Source: Ctenosaura bakeri (Eukaryota; Chordata; Lepidosauria; Squamata; Iguanidae). Taken from it: a stretch of 64,000 bases of DNA. The notes beneath the pieces were generated by a model. The model saw only the letters and a list, made by a program, of their open reading frames with translations, did no database searches and was not told where the DNA came from. A program made the position numbers and the translations under genes. The stretch spans positions 1 to 64,000 of the forward strand of contig CAOLHI010002126.1 in the NCBI GenBank assembly GCA_948474755.1. Reading direction: 5' to 3'. This document shows positions 10,195-21,334 of the stretch, in pieces (the stretch's first letter is position 1; each line of letters begins with the position of its first letter).

Positions 10195-11518
10195 CACACC
10201 CACAATTTTATTATCATTGCCACAACATGAGAAAACTATCAGTCTATAATGTCTACAAATGGGTCTTCTACAAAGATGGGTTATATGGAAGACTGGCAAG
10301 AAGAGCCATTGTCGAAAGAAACACTGTTTGGAATTTGCAAGAAGACATGTGGGAGACACAGCAAACATCTGGAAACGTTTCTCTGTCTAATTAACAAAAC
10401 TGAATATTTTGGCCTTTATGGAAAAGTGCAGTCCATTGCCTTGAGAATATGATAGCCATGGTGAAGCATCATGTTGTGGAAACACTTTTCCTTCACAAAG
10501 ACTAGAAAAGTGATGAAGATAGAGGGCAAAATGGATGGAGCCAAATACAAGGTAATTCTTGAGGAAAACTTGTTTCAGACTTGTTTCAGGACCTGGGACT
10601 AGGTGGAAGTTCTCCTTTCAAGAAGACACTGTTTGTTTAAAAAAAAAAAAAGAAGCAAACCAAAGTAACATTTAGTGGTTACCTGAATGTCTTAGAATGT
10701 CCCAGTCAAAGCTCAGATCCCCATCCAACTAAGAGTCTCTGGTGAAAGTTGAAAAGTGGCTGTTCACTAATGGTCCCATTCTGTCATTGCACAATTTTTC
10801 CAAGAAGCATTGTCTAAAGTTGCAGGACCCAGGTGTGAAAAGCTGAAAGAGACTTAGGCAAAAAGCTTCACAGCAATAATTGCTGCCAAAGGTGCTTCTA
10901 TCAAGTATTTATTTTTATTTAGGGTTGCCAGGTATGCCTTAGTATAAGGGATGTCCCTTATTTGAGGGCCAGAAAGCTTGTCCCTGATAGGGCTGACAAG
11001 TGTCCCTCATTGTAAAGGATGTCCCCTATTTGAGGGCTGGAAAGTTTCTACTTTTGCATGGACTAAATGAGATGCTAAAAATCCTAAAGACAGACATGCA
11101 TCATGTAATTTATGTTACTTTTGCAGAGAATTTTGTTAATATTACATTATGTTAATTTTGCAGAGAAATACATGGCTAAGTGAACTGAAATCAGTACTCT
11201 CATGTGGTATTTGAGTAGAATACAACATTGTTAATAGCTGCTTCATGGTTGTCAAACCTGCATGTCATTAATTTCAGCTGTCCCTTATTGCTATTTTGAA
11301 AACTTAGCAACACTAGTGTGAATTCTTATGCAGCAAACAGGGCCCATTGGATCACAAAACACTTAAGTTTTGTGAGCCAATAAAATTAACTTTATTGGGT
11401 CACCTACACAGTGTTGAGTATCTTGTATACATCAAATGGTAACAATGCCAATTAAATCCATTTCAGTTCCAAAAGGTAGAAAAGTCAAATGAGGCTGTCT
11501 GAATACTACCGCAAGGTA
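10195..11518 (+). pseudogene. Tc1-like (Tc1/mariner) transposase remnant, interrupted
   Basis: This is the decayed DDE transposase of a vertebrate Tc1-like cut-and-paste element. Pieces in family order are GLYGRLARR (10278-10304), HVGDTANIWKR (10346-10378), a decayed GGSIMLWGCF region (10460-10500), MDGAKYKVILEENLFQT (10531-10581), the second catalytic block GTRWKFSFQEDT (10594-10630) and the third block LNVLECPSQSSDPHPTKSLW (10683-10742). In that last block the usual catalytic acid of the NPIENLW-type motif is replaced. Frame changes between blocks show it is dead. After a nested insertion (10922-11313), typical Tc1 3' sequence GTGTGAATTCTTATGCA resumes and the element ends near CTGAATACTACCGCAAGGTA at 11518. 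The N-terminal DNA-binding part and 5' terminal repeat are missing. Confidence 0.88.
10922..11313. mobile_element. Nested 392-bp TA-flanked non-autonomous element
   Basis: The element starts GGGTTGCCA and ends TTAGCAACAC, giving short inverted termini of the form GKGTTGCYA. It is flanked on both sides by TA (10920-10921 and 11314-11315), the target duplication of Tc1/mariner elements. Removing it rejoins the interrupted Tc1 3' region. Internally, a segment containing GGATGTCCC followed by ATTTGAGGGC is repeated after 68 bp (10945-10985 and 11013-11053). No transposase is encoded. Confidence 0.75.
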
Positions 11519-12189
11519 AATTTGATATTCCAGGATAATGTCCATATGAACATTTCTGCTCACATAAGCAGATGATTGCCTTGCACGATCAATTATTTGT
11601 GGGAAATATTGGCTAAGTGTCCAGGCTAAATGTTGAACATCAGACCTACAAAGGAGTTCTTACCTCAAAAGAACTATTTACCTTCCCCAAGTAATTTGGA
11701 TACCACAAACTTTTTTGTGGATTTAGTCCTTGGGAATAATAATCTGTTAATTAAATCAGTTCTTTAGTGTTTTGACCTTTTCAAAATTCTGCCTTTTAAC
11801 TGGATGATCAGGCTTCTCTTTGATAGGTAGCTTTTTGTGTGGGGTGCCCTTTTGGTATAGAAGTGCTATCAAGTGAGCAAACCACCATGTGATATCTGAA
11901 ATCTGAAATCACATATGTGTTTGAAACATCCAGAAATATTGTGACATGCTTGCAGTTTGTACTTGGAAACCAATCCAAGCATGTTTGTTGGCTGTGCAAA
12001 ATGATGTCTTGGATCTACATAAATAAACACAAGTACACAATTGGAAAATGTCTTAGTACTGTTCTGAAAAGTTTTGATCAAGAGCTGGGGCAAGACTTCT
12101 CACAATGTTGATGTAAATTGCATAAGGAATTGGAGTGGCAGACTTTGGGTTTACAGGATCTACCTGTGAAGAAGATAGATTGGCTGAGA
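11519..12189. other. Unassigned sequence
   Basis: Nothing recognisable was found. Overlapping short frames on both strands (11869-12111) show no domain. Confidence 0.45.
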
Positions 12190-12800
12190 ACAGCCAATTG
12201 CAATTCAGATGCACCTGTGAGGCTGGGCTGTCAGTGAGAAGCATGTAACAAAAACACAGAGCATGTCTCTAGGAGAGCAGAGAGAGGGTTTTTGAGCAGA
12301 AGACAGATTGAGTCTGGAGGAGACAGAGTGTGAAGGAGATGGGGTGTGTAGGATTCTGATAGAGACAGGATTCAAAGAGAGAAGGAGATCTACCTATGAT
12401 TGTGGGGAGGTTGAAAATGTGTGTGTGTGAAGATTATTATTATATTCCTTTACTGTGTTTAATAAACACATTCTCACTGTTGTTTTTAAATCTTTCTCTG
12501 GCTCTCTATTAAACCTGAATTAGAATCAAGCCATGCATACCAAAGCTAAGGAACCCCCACATCAACACAGCCACAGGTCCACACTTAAAGGGTCACTCTG
12601 AGGTCCAGCAACCTTAACCAGCAAAGGAATAATTGGGGAAACAAGGGCAGTGTGAGTGGTAGGATTCCTGGGGGTTGGAGTTTTGGGCCCAGTCTGGGTA
12701 AGGGGATCTGTCACACAAAATTTTGTTTTTACCAGAACCCTGAGATCCACAAACCAGTCTGCTGCAGAGGTCAGGGGTTTGTTATGAGCCCCATAAATGA
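12190..12800 (+). mobile_element. Possible second retroviral-type LTR (R-U5 visible)
   Basis: A poly(A) signal AATAAA at 12461-12466 is followed by a T-rich segment with TTAAATCTTTCTCTGGCT. This resembles the post-signal segment of the LTR at 1404-2341 (TTGAATCTCTGGCTGGTT). Upstream is a purine-rich GAGAGCAGAGAGAG leader-like stretch. Ends, TATA box and primer site could not be placed, so the limits are approximate. Confidence 0.35.
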
Positions 12801-13012
12801 ATAGACCCCCCAGTCCTTCCACACAAAAATGTGCTCTTATTTAGCCCAAATTCTTCTTCCAGCAGCATTATTTTGGGAGGTGGACAATTTAGGCAAGACA
12901 TACTTTGTTGTTAAAGAACTTGCAGTCAGAAATTCCTGCTACTCTACTACAAACATCTACCAGTAGATGCAGATCTGCTTTCTATTCATCACTTCATTAC
13001 ATATAAAAACAA

Positions 13013-13421
13013 GGCCCCTTCCACAGCCTTCCTTCCTATGGTGGCAGCCTGTGGTGATCCCAGCAGTGGCTCTGCCAAGAAGGGAGCATGACGGCAGTGC
13101 TCCCCTCTGCATGGGATCGGCTCCCTGTGGAAAGGAGTGCAATAGACATGCTGCTTCCTTCCACAGTGCAGCTGGGTACTTTCCCAGGTTGCGCTGGGGC
13201 AGGAAGCACCACCATCACATTTCCTGCCCTTCCACAGGACAGGTGAGTACAGGATGGTGCTGCCATGGCGGATCACTGATGGGAAAAATGATTTAACCCA
13301 CGATTGTGCTGCCTAGGGATGGGAGAAGGACAGGGCTGCAACGATGTCATGCAGAAGCATCATTGTGGTCCAATCCTTCTTCTGTCCCCATGGCAGGATG
13401 GGAGGGTGCTGTGGAAAGGCT
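13013..13421. mobile_element. GC-rich MITE with GGCC-type termini
   Basis: The left end GGCCCCTTCCACAGCC pairs with the reverse complement of the right end, AGCCTTTCCACAGCACCC. The body of about 409 bp is markedly GC- and CpG-richer than its surroundings and is open on both strands by chance. Its termini resemble those of the elements at 16.6, 21.5 and 53.4 kb. A target duplication is not clear. Confidence 0.6.
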
Positions 13422-16400
13422 CAGAGAATAAGGAAAATGTAGGCTGTGGTGTATCAATTCTAGTTTATTCATAAACGTGAAAAAACCTTAAGAAAGAAAG
13501 TGTGTAAATAGAAGATGCAGTGCTGTTTTGTCAAGTTGAAAACAGCCTTTCTGTGCACCACCATCACACTTCCTGTGTGAATTAAAAAAAAAAAAGCTTC
13601 CTATGACTGGAAGACCATCTGTGGATTTAAACACATGTTTTTGGGCTTTTGTAGAGCATGATAGATGGAGGGGCTTGCTTCACTGATTTGGGGAACTGGA
13701 AATTATGTGGCAAACTCCTCCTTCTTGGATGAAGGAAGTATACATTTTAATCAAGTTTTTGTAGTTTTTGTTTGTTTCAAGTATATATATTGTGGATTGT
13801 GTTTGTTTCTTTGTTTATAATTTTATACTAACCTTTGTGCCAAAAAGGCACCAAGAGCAAACTCGATGTAAAATAAAATAAAACTAACAAAACTCGAACA
13901 CTTAATGAACAATTAACATGCAACAATAATCAACAGCAGTCATTGCTGGATGTGATAGAAGTACTAGCCTTCTTCAGGAGCTTCTGCTATGCCTCTTCAA
14001 AGCTACCAGCAGTGTTTTGTCAGTGGTGAAGAGAAATGGGCTCGGGTGAAATTTTTCACTTTGGTCAAGATCCTCACTGTTAGGGTGGGAGATCCTGGAT
14101 GTGGTGTAGCAATTTGCCCTGCCATTGGTGTCAATAGGAAGGAACAAACAGAACAAGAAAAACGTTTACTTCAATTTCCTGCCCTGACAGATGCAAATCA
14201 GCAGCCCTTAGGAAGCGGTGGTACCTTCACTACAGAGTCTCCTCCCCTCCCCCAGTAGCATTTCTCTGCTTGTTCTTAATTTGATTTTCTAGACTTAATC
14301 AGTGAATATTTACAGCTGAGTTATTTGATACAGAAAACTTCAAGCACACTTGTAGAATTCTAGGTACTGGAAAATTCAGGGATGTGGTGATAAACACAAA
14401 GAAGACAAACTGTAGTCCCCTGCCATCACCCACAAGGCTTGTGCGCGCACACACACACAAGCATAATGAGTCTTTGTCAGTCTGGCCTTCCCTCACAAGT
14501 GGGTAGCAATTTCCACAGTTTGGCTCATATACTTTAAAAATGTTGGATTGTTGCTGCTGTGATCTCCTGCCACCATCTTACTGCTGTACTTTGTCTCTGC
14601 CAACACTTAGGTCTCTGGGTTGTGGACATGATGCTCACTCTGGTGTTTTGGGGGAAAGATAAAGGTATTTTAAATCACATTCACATAGCTTCTAATTCAG
14701 TTCCAATTATCTGACAGGCTGCCAAGAAATCTATTTTTATTTCCTCTGATGTCTGTTTTTGGTTTCCTTGAAATTGGTTGCCCCATTGCAAAACCTGGTA
14801 GAGACCCAGGGGTTAGGCTGCGTGAAAGAAATTGCTAAGATATCATCCCTCGCATCATCTACATTTAGTATGTTATTGAAAAAGCTGTGGATTGTCATTA
14901 AGTGACAAACCTTCTGCTGCCAAGTTCTTGTAAGAATTGTATTTGTTGTCTCATGCCAAACAGCCTCTTTAAATGCTAATGAACAAAGTATGGCACACAT
15001 TCTGTTCTTGATAGATTGTGCCGATGCCTTCTGTGGTCAACAGAAGGGGAATTCCAGACCCATATGATTTCCATTCTGGCACCCTCAGCTTGTCTCCAGT
15101 TACAAGCCAGTAGGTACTCAGAAAGATTAGTCTATCTTATTTTTAAATTGCATTCATATTTCTTTCAGTAATGTGCACAAGGAGAAGCACAGCATTCTGT
15201 GCCAAACTCCTTAGTTCATGCAGTTGCGTTCCCCCCACTTCCTTCAGAGAATTAAACACATGATCTTAATATCAATAATATTTTCTGTGTATCGATATAC
15301 TTTGAAATCCCTATCATAAATTTTTAATAAATAGTTAATTAGACATTTGTCTTCAACTCATTAGAGACAGAAAGTTAGTGATTTTCATTTTTTAAAATTG
15401 CCTTGTAATTATAGTCTCCCTCTAGTGAAAACCAATGTTTTTCTTTAGTTTCCCTCTCCTCACAAAAGAAGATGGCTTGTTTTGTTTTGCTTTGTATCTT
15501 TGCCTGCTACATATCTACTGGCACATAATGAACTCCACTTTCCAATACATAAAGGCTGCTTAGTCCCTTGAGCTATCAAGACATAAGTCAAGCAGAGATG
15601 TACTTGTGTGAGAGAGAGCCTTAAGCCACAAACATGGATAATATATCTCTTAGTAATAGTTGTCCACGATTGTGGTAATTCAGCATTGCCTTTTACATTC
15701 CAGGGTTTAATTTTATTGAAAAAGTCCTACTGTTACTTCTTTATACCTGTGTGTTTACAGCTGTATGAGGACATACTTCATGTACAGAGCTAGCCCTACT
15801 ATTAGGGAGAGTGAAGCACCAGCTTGAGGTGGTAGATGCTGAGTGAGAGCAGTGGCAACATCTATGTTTTTCCTTCTGAACTCCCTGGCCTTGCCCCTCC
15901 TAATATTCAATATTTCTCCTTCCTTACCTTTCACTCTTCTGCATGCTCCTCCACACCTGATTTTGGGTGGGACTGTAGGAGGAAAGGGGAAGGTCAGGAT
16001 GTGACTTACCTAAGGTGGGGTCACATCCCCATATTATCAAGAGATCCCTGCCCTGGAGGTGTTCCTTCCAGTAAAAGAAAAAATAGCCATTATTTTAAAA
16101 GAAAAAAAAACCTCTGCTATCATAGTAATAACTAAGCCCAGAATGCAATTGTGAATCCAAACTAAAGTAGACCCATTAAATACGTGTGGTTTACCTACAT
16201 GTTGCCTCATCATTCAGCAATTGATTCAATTAGTCATCTTTAGTTGGGACCAGCAAAATTTCCATTTTGTGGTGGGGACTGAGCAGATTTAGCAGTTACA
16301 TTCTGAGATTCCAATAAGAATCTAGGTATTATATCTATAACCTGCCCTTCCTTCAACAAACTCAGGATAACAATGTAAGCCTTCCCCCTCTGCATCTAGT

Positions 16401-16610
16401 CTTACAAGTCTGTGAAATAGATTAGTGTGGACATTGCCATTGGTCCTCCCTATTCCTTTAGTGGAGGCAGTTGTGTTACAGGTGGAATTAACCGTAAGCA
16501 ACCCTGTTTGTGGGAATTTGTTATTCAGGTTTTATCTTTTGTATGTTATTGGGTTTGTCTTAAGCACATAAGGTATGCTTATTCTTTTATATATTTTGGT
16601 CTTGTTCATA
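13422..16610. other. Unassigned sequence with minor simple repeats
   Basis: No gene or clear transposon was recognised in this 3.2-kb stretch. It holds A-runs (13579-13592 and 16102-16110), a short GCGCACACACACACA run near 14441-14458, and at 16134-16200 a fragment with AGAATGCAATTGTGAATCCA that resembles a common reptile dispersed repeat. Confidence 0.45.
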
Positions 16611-16812
16611 GGTCATTCCCACACTACACTGTTATAGTGCTATTATTCCACTTTCAACTTCCTATGGAATCCCAGGGTTTGCAGTTTAGGGAGGGGCATT
16701 TAGAATTCTCAGCCAGATTGCTCTTTGGCCTCAGAAAACTACAAACCCCAGAATTCCACAGCATGTTGAAAGTGGAATAATAGCACTGTAACAGGGTAGT
16801 GGAGAAATGGCC
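16611..16812. mobile_element. Palindromic MITE, copy A (202 bp)
   Basis: The left terminus GGTCATTCCCACACTACACT and the reverse complement of the right terminus GGCCATTTCTCCACTACCCT are followed on both sides by TGTTAYAGTGCTATTATTCC. This gives inverted repeats of about 45 bp. The flanks are ATA and TTA, compatible with a decayed 3-bp TWA duplication. The same family occurs at 53429-53618 and 63890-64000. No coding capacity. Confidence 0.8.
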
Positions 16813-18780
16813 TTAGCGAGTCAGGAAGCGTATTTCTGCATAAGCATTACAACTTTTCTCTGTTTTACCATTTGCTTTCAAAGCAAACATTTGGAACACT
16901 TTTCAAGGCTTGTGGCTTCCATATCAGTCCCATGGTGAGTTTGCTCTGGGTCTTAGTCCAAACTTTAAAGGAGCTCTCCAAAATGCTGAATACCATTTCT
17001 CAGGTAGGTTCATCATCTTAAGTTACCCCTTTAAAATTTGACCTACAACTCAGAATCATTTCCTTGCCTACTGATATGGAATCCACCAATCACCAGTGCA
17101 GTAGACCCCATGAGATATAGGATAACCCTCTGCTAACATCACACTTTGAACTGTTATCATGGGACAGTGATCTTACCGCTGTACAGATGGTCTGGAGATC
17201 AGGTTTCACCAGAGATTGGAAACATTATTTTTCAAAATTAGTTTCTCTCCTTTGTATTACACTAAGCTCAATGTTTATATGCTTTGCCTAGACAATGTTT
17301 TTTAAAAAGGCATCAACCCTTCCAAATAAACCATGCATAATCTTCTCAAATAGTATTAGGTAGACATATTTTTATTCTATGCAAATGGAAATTCTTCTAG
17401 AACACTCTCCCTCCGGTACCAGTTACAGTTCTTGAAAGATTCTCTCTCCATCCACTTCCTAGTTAGAATCTATAAAGTGCTAGAACTATAAGAGCTTTCT
17501 AAATGTAGAATATACTGAAAGAATCAGAATCCTTTGTTACCCTCCCTTCAGTAATATACTGTATGGTTAAAGCACACTACATGTTTATGAATATTTACAT
17601 GATTATTAGCCTTGTTTGAACTGAAGTGGGCATTTATACTCCTCTGTGCTAAATTTGGCCTAGATCATGTTCTGGTTCTCATTTGACATACATTAAAAAT
17701 GTTGCTGCTATTTATGGTAAGACCTTTAAAGGTCTGGACTAATTAATAAATGAGATCAATTTCAGGATTTTTTAAAAATTACCAGGGGCCACTTAAGTAT
17801 TCCATTTGGGGAGCCTGTTAAAGGCCATGTCTAAAAGAGATTTGTACCCATCTCCCTGAAGTGAATTTTTCATTCATCGTGGTGTGCCAAACCGCTCTGT
17901 AAAATAACCTTTTCTCTGTTTTGAACAGGGATTAGAATAATATATTTGACCCTTTACAGTTGCCAGAGAGATGCTGGTCCCCATGTTCAATAAAGTGAAA
18001 TATGCCACTAGTGTCCTAGGGTTAAGGCTACTGTGCTAAACTATTTAACGCCAAGTACCCTGCTGATTTGGCTCATTCAATCTGTGCAGAAGGTTCGCTT
18101 TTATAATTCAACTGAATTATATAAGCTTAATCACAAGAGTTTCTCATCCACAATACAATTAAGGGGAATATTTAGCTTTGCAAACAAAGCAAGTTAACCT
18201 GGTCACATTGTGCATTATAGGAAAATTTATTATTGCATAAAGAGCAGTGTAAACCTACAGAAGGACTGGTAATTATAGTACCATTGATGGTCTTTGTTGC
18301 TTTAATTCCAAGGCAGCCAGAATGATTAAAGTGAATCTTAATCGACTTCTCCATTAAAAATGCTGGCAGAGGAGCTCCTTTAACCTTTTGCATTGATTGA
18401 ACACAACAATCACCATTCAATTATAATGCAAAAGGACATTTGTTATATTGTACAAAAGATGCATAAGCCATTTCCTTTTCCTCAAGACAATCAATGAGAT
18501 GACTTCTATCTCGGAGAAAAGTCAGCTCCCCATACCTGCAGAGAAGTATTATACAGCCAAGCTGACCATACAAATGACATATCTGGGTTGTTCTTGCCCA
18601 CTCCTGGCAAGACTCTCTGGATTATTATAGATCAGAGGAAACATATTAGAAGGAAAATTCCAAACTTTTCTTAATCCAAAATGAAAAATACCACACTGCA
18701 TTTGGATCCTGGGCACCTTTACTAAGGTATTACCTAATAGGCATTACACTTATACCAAGGTAGCTGTGTGGAGGACTGCA
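16813..18780. other. Unassigned sequence; contains a candidate conserved element
   Basis: No gene. The segment 16905-16990 (GTGGCTTCCATATCAGTC, CTGGGTCTTAGTCCAAACTT) resembles 51468-51520 and is probably an old dispersed repeat. The part 18040-18440 is free of repeat signs and dense in TTTAATTCC, TTAATC, CAATTA and GCAAACAAAGC-type factor sites, so it is a candidate conserved non-coding element. Confidence 0.3.
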
Positions 18781-18892
18781 GCCTTCATAGGAATAAGGAG
18801 TGCAATCTGATGTGTATTTAGCTGGAAGTAAGCTGCCCTGTGTTCAATGGGACATGTGTCCTAGTAAATCGGGTCAGGATTGCAGCTGAAGA
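18781..18892. repeat. Dispersed repeat with TTCAATGGGAC core
   Basis: TGCAGCCTTCATAGGA at the left and TCAGGATTGCAGCTG at the right form imperfect inverted ends around a core of AGTAAGCTGCCC...GTTCAATGGGACATG. The same family is seen at 54.3 and 59.2 kb. It is a short foldback element common in squamate DNA; its class was not determined. Confidence 0.55.
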
Positions 18893-18969
18893 CGCAAATT
18901 AAGGATTTAATATTTTAATGCAGGTTTTTCAGTATTCCAGAACAAACCATGGAATTCTTTAATTTTTAT

Positions 18970-19528
18970 AAGACATAGAAGGCATTGGTTAGGCCTCATT
19001 TGGAATACCAGTTCTGGGCACCTCAATTCAAGAAGGATGTCCACAAGCTGGAACGTGTCCAGAGGAGGGCAACCAGACGTGTCCAGAGGAGAGCAACCAA
19101 AATGGTGAAGGGTCTGGAAGCCATGTCCTATGAGGAACAGCTTAGGGAGCTGGGTATATTTACTCTGCAGAAGAGAAGGTTAAGAGGGGACATGATAGCC
19201 GTGTTTAAATATTTGAAGGGTGTCATGTTGAGGAGGGAGTGGGCTTGTTTTCTGCTGCTCCAGAGACTAGGACAAGGAGCAATGGATTCAAGCTGCAGGA
19301 AAGGAGATTTCACCTGAGCCTCAGGAAGAACTTCCTGATGGTCAGAGCTGTCCAGCAGTGGAATATGCTGCCTTGGAGTGTGGTAGGGTCTCCTTCTTTG
19401 GAGGTTTTTAAGGAGAGGCTGGATGGCCATCTTTTGGGAATACTTTGATGTGTGTTCCTGCATGGCAGAGGGTTGGACTGGATGGCCCCTGGGGTCTATT
19501 CCAACTCTATGGTTCTATGATTCCATAA
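18970..19528 (+). pseudogene. CR1 LINE, C-terminus of ORF2 plus 3' end
   Basis: CR1 ORF2 encodes endonuclease and reverse transcriptase; only the last part of the RT C-terminal region remains. The first frame (18985-about 19240) reads [20 protein letters not shown], then LERVQRRAT, then [20 protein letters not shown] and [11 protein letters not shown] frameshift between about 19225 and 19275 moves the match to another frame, with [32 protein letters not shown] and PSLEVFKERLDGH up to 19448. The element ends in the CR1 terminus GGTTCTATGATTCCA. A 24-bp in-frame duplication at 19054-19101 repeats RVQRRAT. It is 5'-truncated, as most CR1 copies are. Confidence 0.92.
19054..19101 (+). repeat. In-frame 24-bp tandem duplication within CR1
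   Basis: CGTGTCCAGAGGAG begins at 19054 and 19078. The two 24-bp units differ at two positions, and the reading frame is kept across both. Confidence 0.92.
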
Positions 19529-20452
19529 GTGAACCTTATGTTCCTAATATGGTATTTAAAAATGCACAAGTCTTTCCCAGTGAAAGTGGGGTTGTCTGAT
19601 TCACTGTATTCTGTGGGATCAATGCACTAGTTATTTGTATAGGAAAGCATATTTTTAGTAAAAGAACAAGCAACTTCAGTCAAACATCTTCCCAAAAATA
19701 ACTTGCTGCATTGGCTTGATCAGTGGTTCTTAAACTGGAGCCCTCACAGGGGATCTGATAAGGTTGCCATTCATCCCAGAAAATGGGCAAAATCCCAGAT
19801 TTAAGGGAGTAAAAAAATGTCCTGGAAAGTTGTGGCTGGTTCCTCAAAGGCAGTAGTGATGATGACAGCAGCAGTGACAATGCGCTATCAACATCTCATC
19901 CTGCTCTGAAAACTCTGGCCACTATTGCCAAGGTGCACCCAGAGAGCGCAGAAGGCAGGAAGGTGAGAGGAGAGCTCAGAAGATGAGGAAGGACACCAAG
20001 TCCATGTCTTGTGTGGTGAGTGTGGCAATGCTGCTTGAGCCCAGGGATGGACAGCGTTGTGGAGCATTGCTTCCAAGCAGCAACAAGAATAGAAGAGAAT
20101 CCCTTTACTTTTGTGGCTGCTTGGAAGTAAAGTGGTAAGGGATAAGGATGAGCAATTGATGATCAACTTTAAATAAATATTTGAATATTTAAATAAGTAT
20201 ATGAATATTTAAATCTAAATTTAAATGTTTAAATCTTGAGTTAAGTCTTGGGGGACTCCAGCAACAAATTATGTTTACACAGGTCCCCAGTAAGGGAAAG
20301 TTTAAAAACCACTGGGTTACACCAATCCATCACTGATGGGCATGATGTACAATAAGGTCACTATACCCCTTCAAAGATACACAAAACCTCTTCACCACAT
20401 CCATCTATTACTGATTTCTGGGGTCCCTTGCAGGATGACTTAATGTGCTTCA
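19529..20452. other. Unassigned sequence with short A/T direct repeats
   Basis: AAGGTTGCCATTCATCCCAG at about 19763 recalls the GGGTTGCCA end of the element at 10922, but no partner terminus was found. At 20167-20235 short direct repeats of ATTTAAATAAGTAT / ATTTGAATATTTAAAT occur. No gene. Confidence 0.4.
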
Positions 20453-21260
20453 TGTGATAGGGACTGGAAACTAGCCGGAGCAAGAGCAAGAGCAATGCGA
20501 GAAGCAGGGCAACTTAGAAGGGTCCTTTTACCCAGTTTTTACAGGGTCAGGCCAAGCCAAAAACCAAACAAAGATGTCTAATGAATGATTTTATTGAATG
20601 AAAATCTCACACACCAATGCAATCACTCACACACTCACTCAAGACCTATTAAGAAGCAAAAGAGAGGAAACTGGATAGGGGAAATATTGAAGGGATTGTA
20701 GCTGGGGTAATACTACACCTTTTCCTGAAGTCCTTGGTGCAGGAAAAACAGTGAAGAAGTGGAGCTCAGCATGGAGAGGGCTGAGGGGATTACTCGACAG
20801 ATGGAGAAACAGTCTGCTGATATGACTGAGAGTGATCCGAAGAAACTCTCAAAAACTGGGACTATTTGTAGAGGAAAAGGTACCTGGAGGGCTAATCCTT
20901 TCCCGTGGAGAACAATGGGTGTTGCAATGGAAAAGAAGCTCCATGATGGCAACTCCTTTTGCATGATGAGATCACAAGGTGTTGCCAGTGTTTCAGGATC
21001 TTCAGTTACTTTGAGTTGTGGTGTGAATTTGTGTAGATAATCCTTGCCTGATAGGATTTTATTGCTATCAGTGCTCAACTTGGGGGAAAGCACATTAATC
21101 CCCTCAAGTTGGCTTCTCAGTGGCTGAGGACCCTTTGTTTACTGTGGGTTTGCACAGATCTCCTGGGGCTACGTGACTGGGGATTTTACTGGCCTGACCT
21201 GGTTCTCGATTGTTCGACTGTTGCTTCCTACGTGCCCATCCGGATGGCCTCTCAGGCACA
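20453..21260 (-). mobile_element. LTR of an LTR retrotransposon or ERV, copy 1
   Basis: The block starts TGTGATAGGGA and ends near CTCTCAGGCACA. It is homologous along its length to the block at 30063-30853: both contain GCAGGGCAAC, then GGGTCAGGCCAAGCCAA, a CCTGAAG...GGT segment, then GAGTGATCCGA/GAGCGATCCGA. CAATAAAATC on the minus strand (about 20590) is a poly(A) signal, fixing the orientation. No internal genes are visible and ends are approximate. Confidence 0.6.
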
Positions 21261-21334
21261 TTGAATCATATTTAATATTAAAATTGTAGACCCCGGGATA
21301 GGGTTTACCAGTGAGGTAACACATTGACTTCACC

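Noticed and set aside
13013..13421. CpG-island promoter
   Set aside because: Inverted GGCC-type ends and no adjoining gene make a GC-rich MITE the better reading.
20713..21093. 126-codon minus-strand frame
   Set aside because: It lies inside an LTR homologous to 30063-30853, where the frame is not kept.
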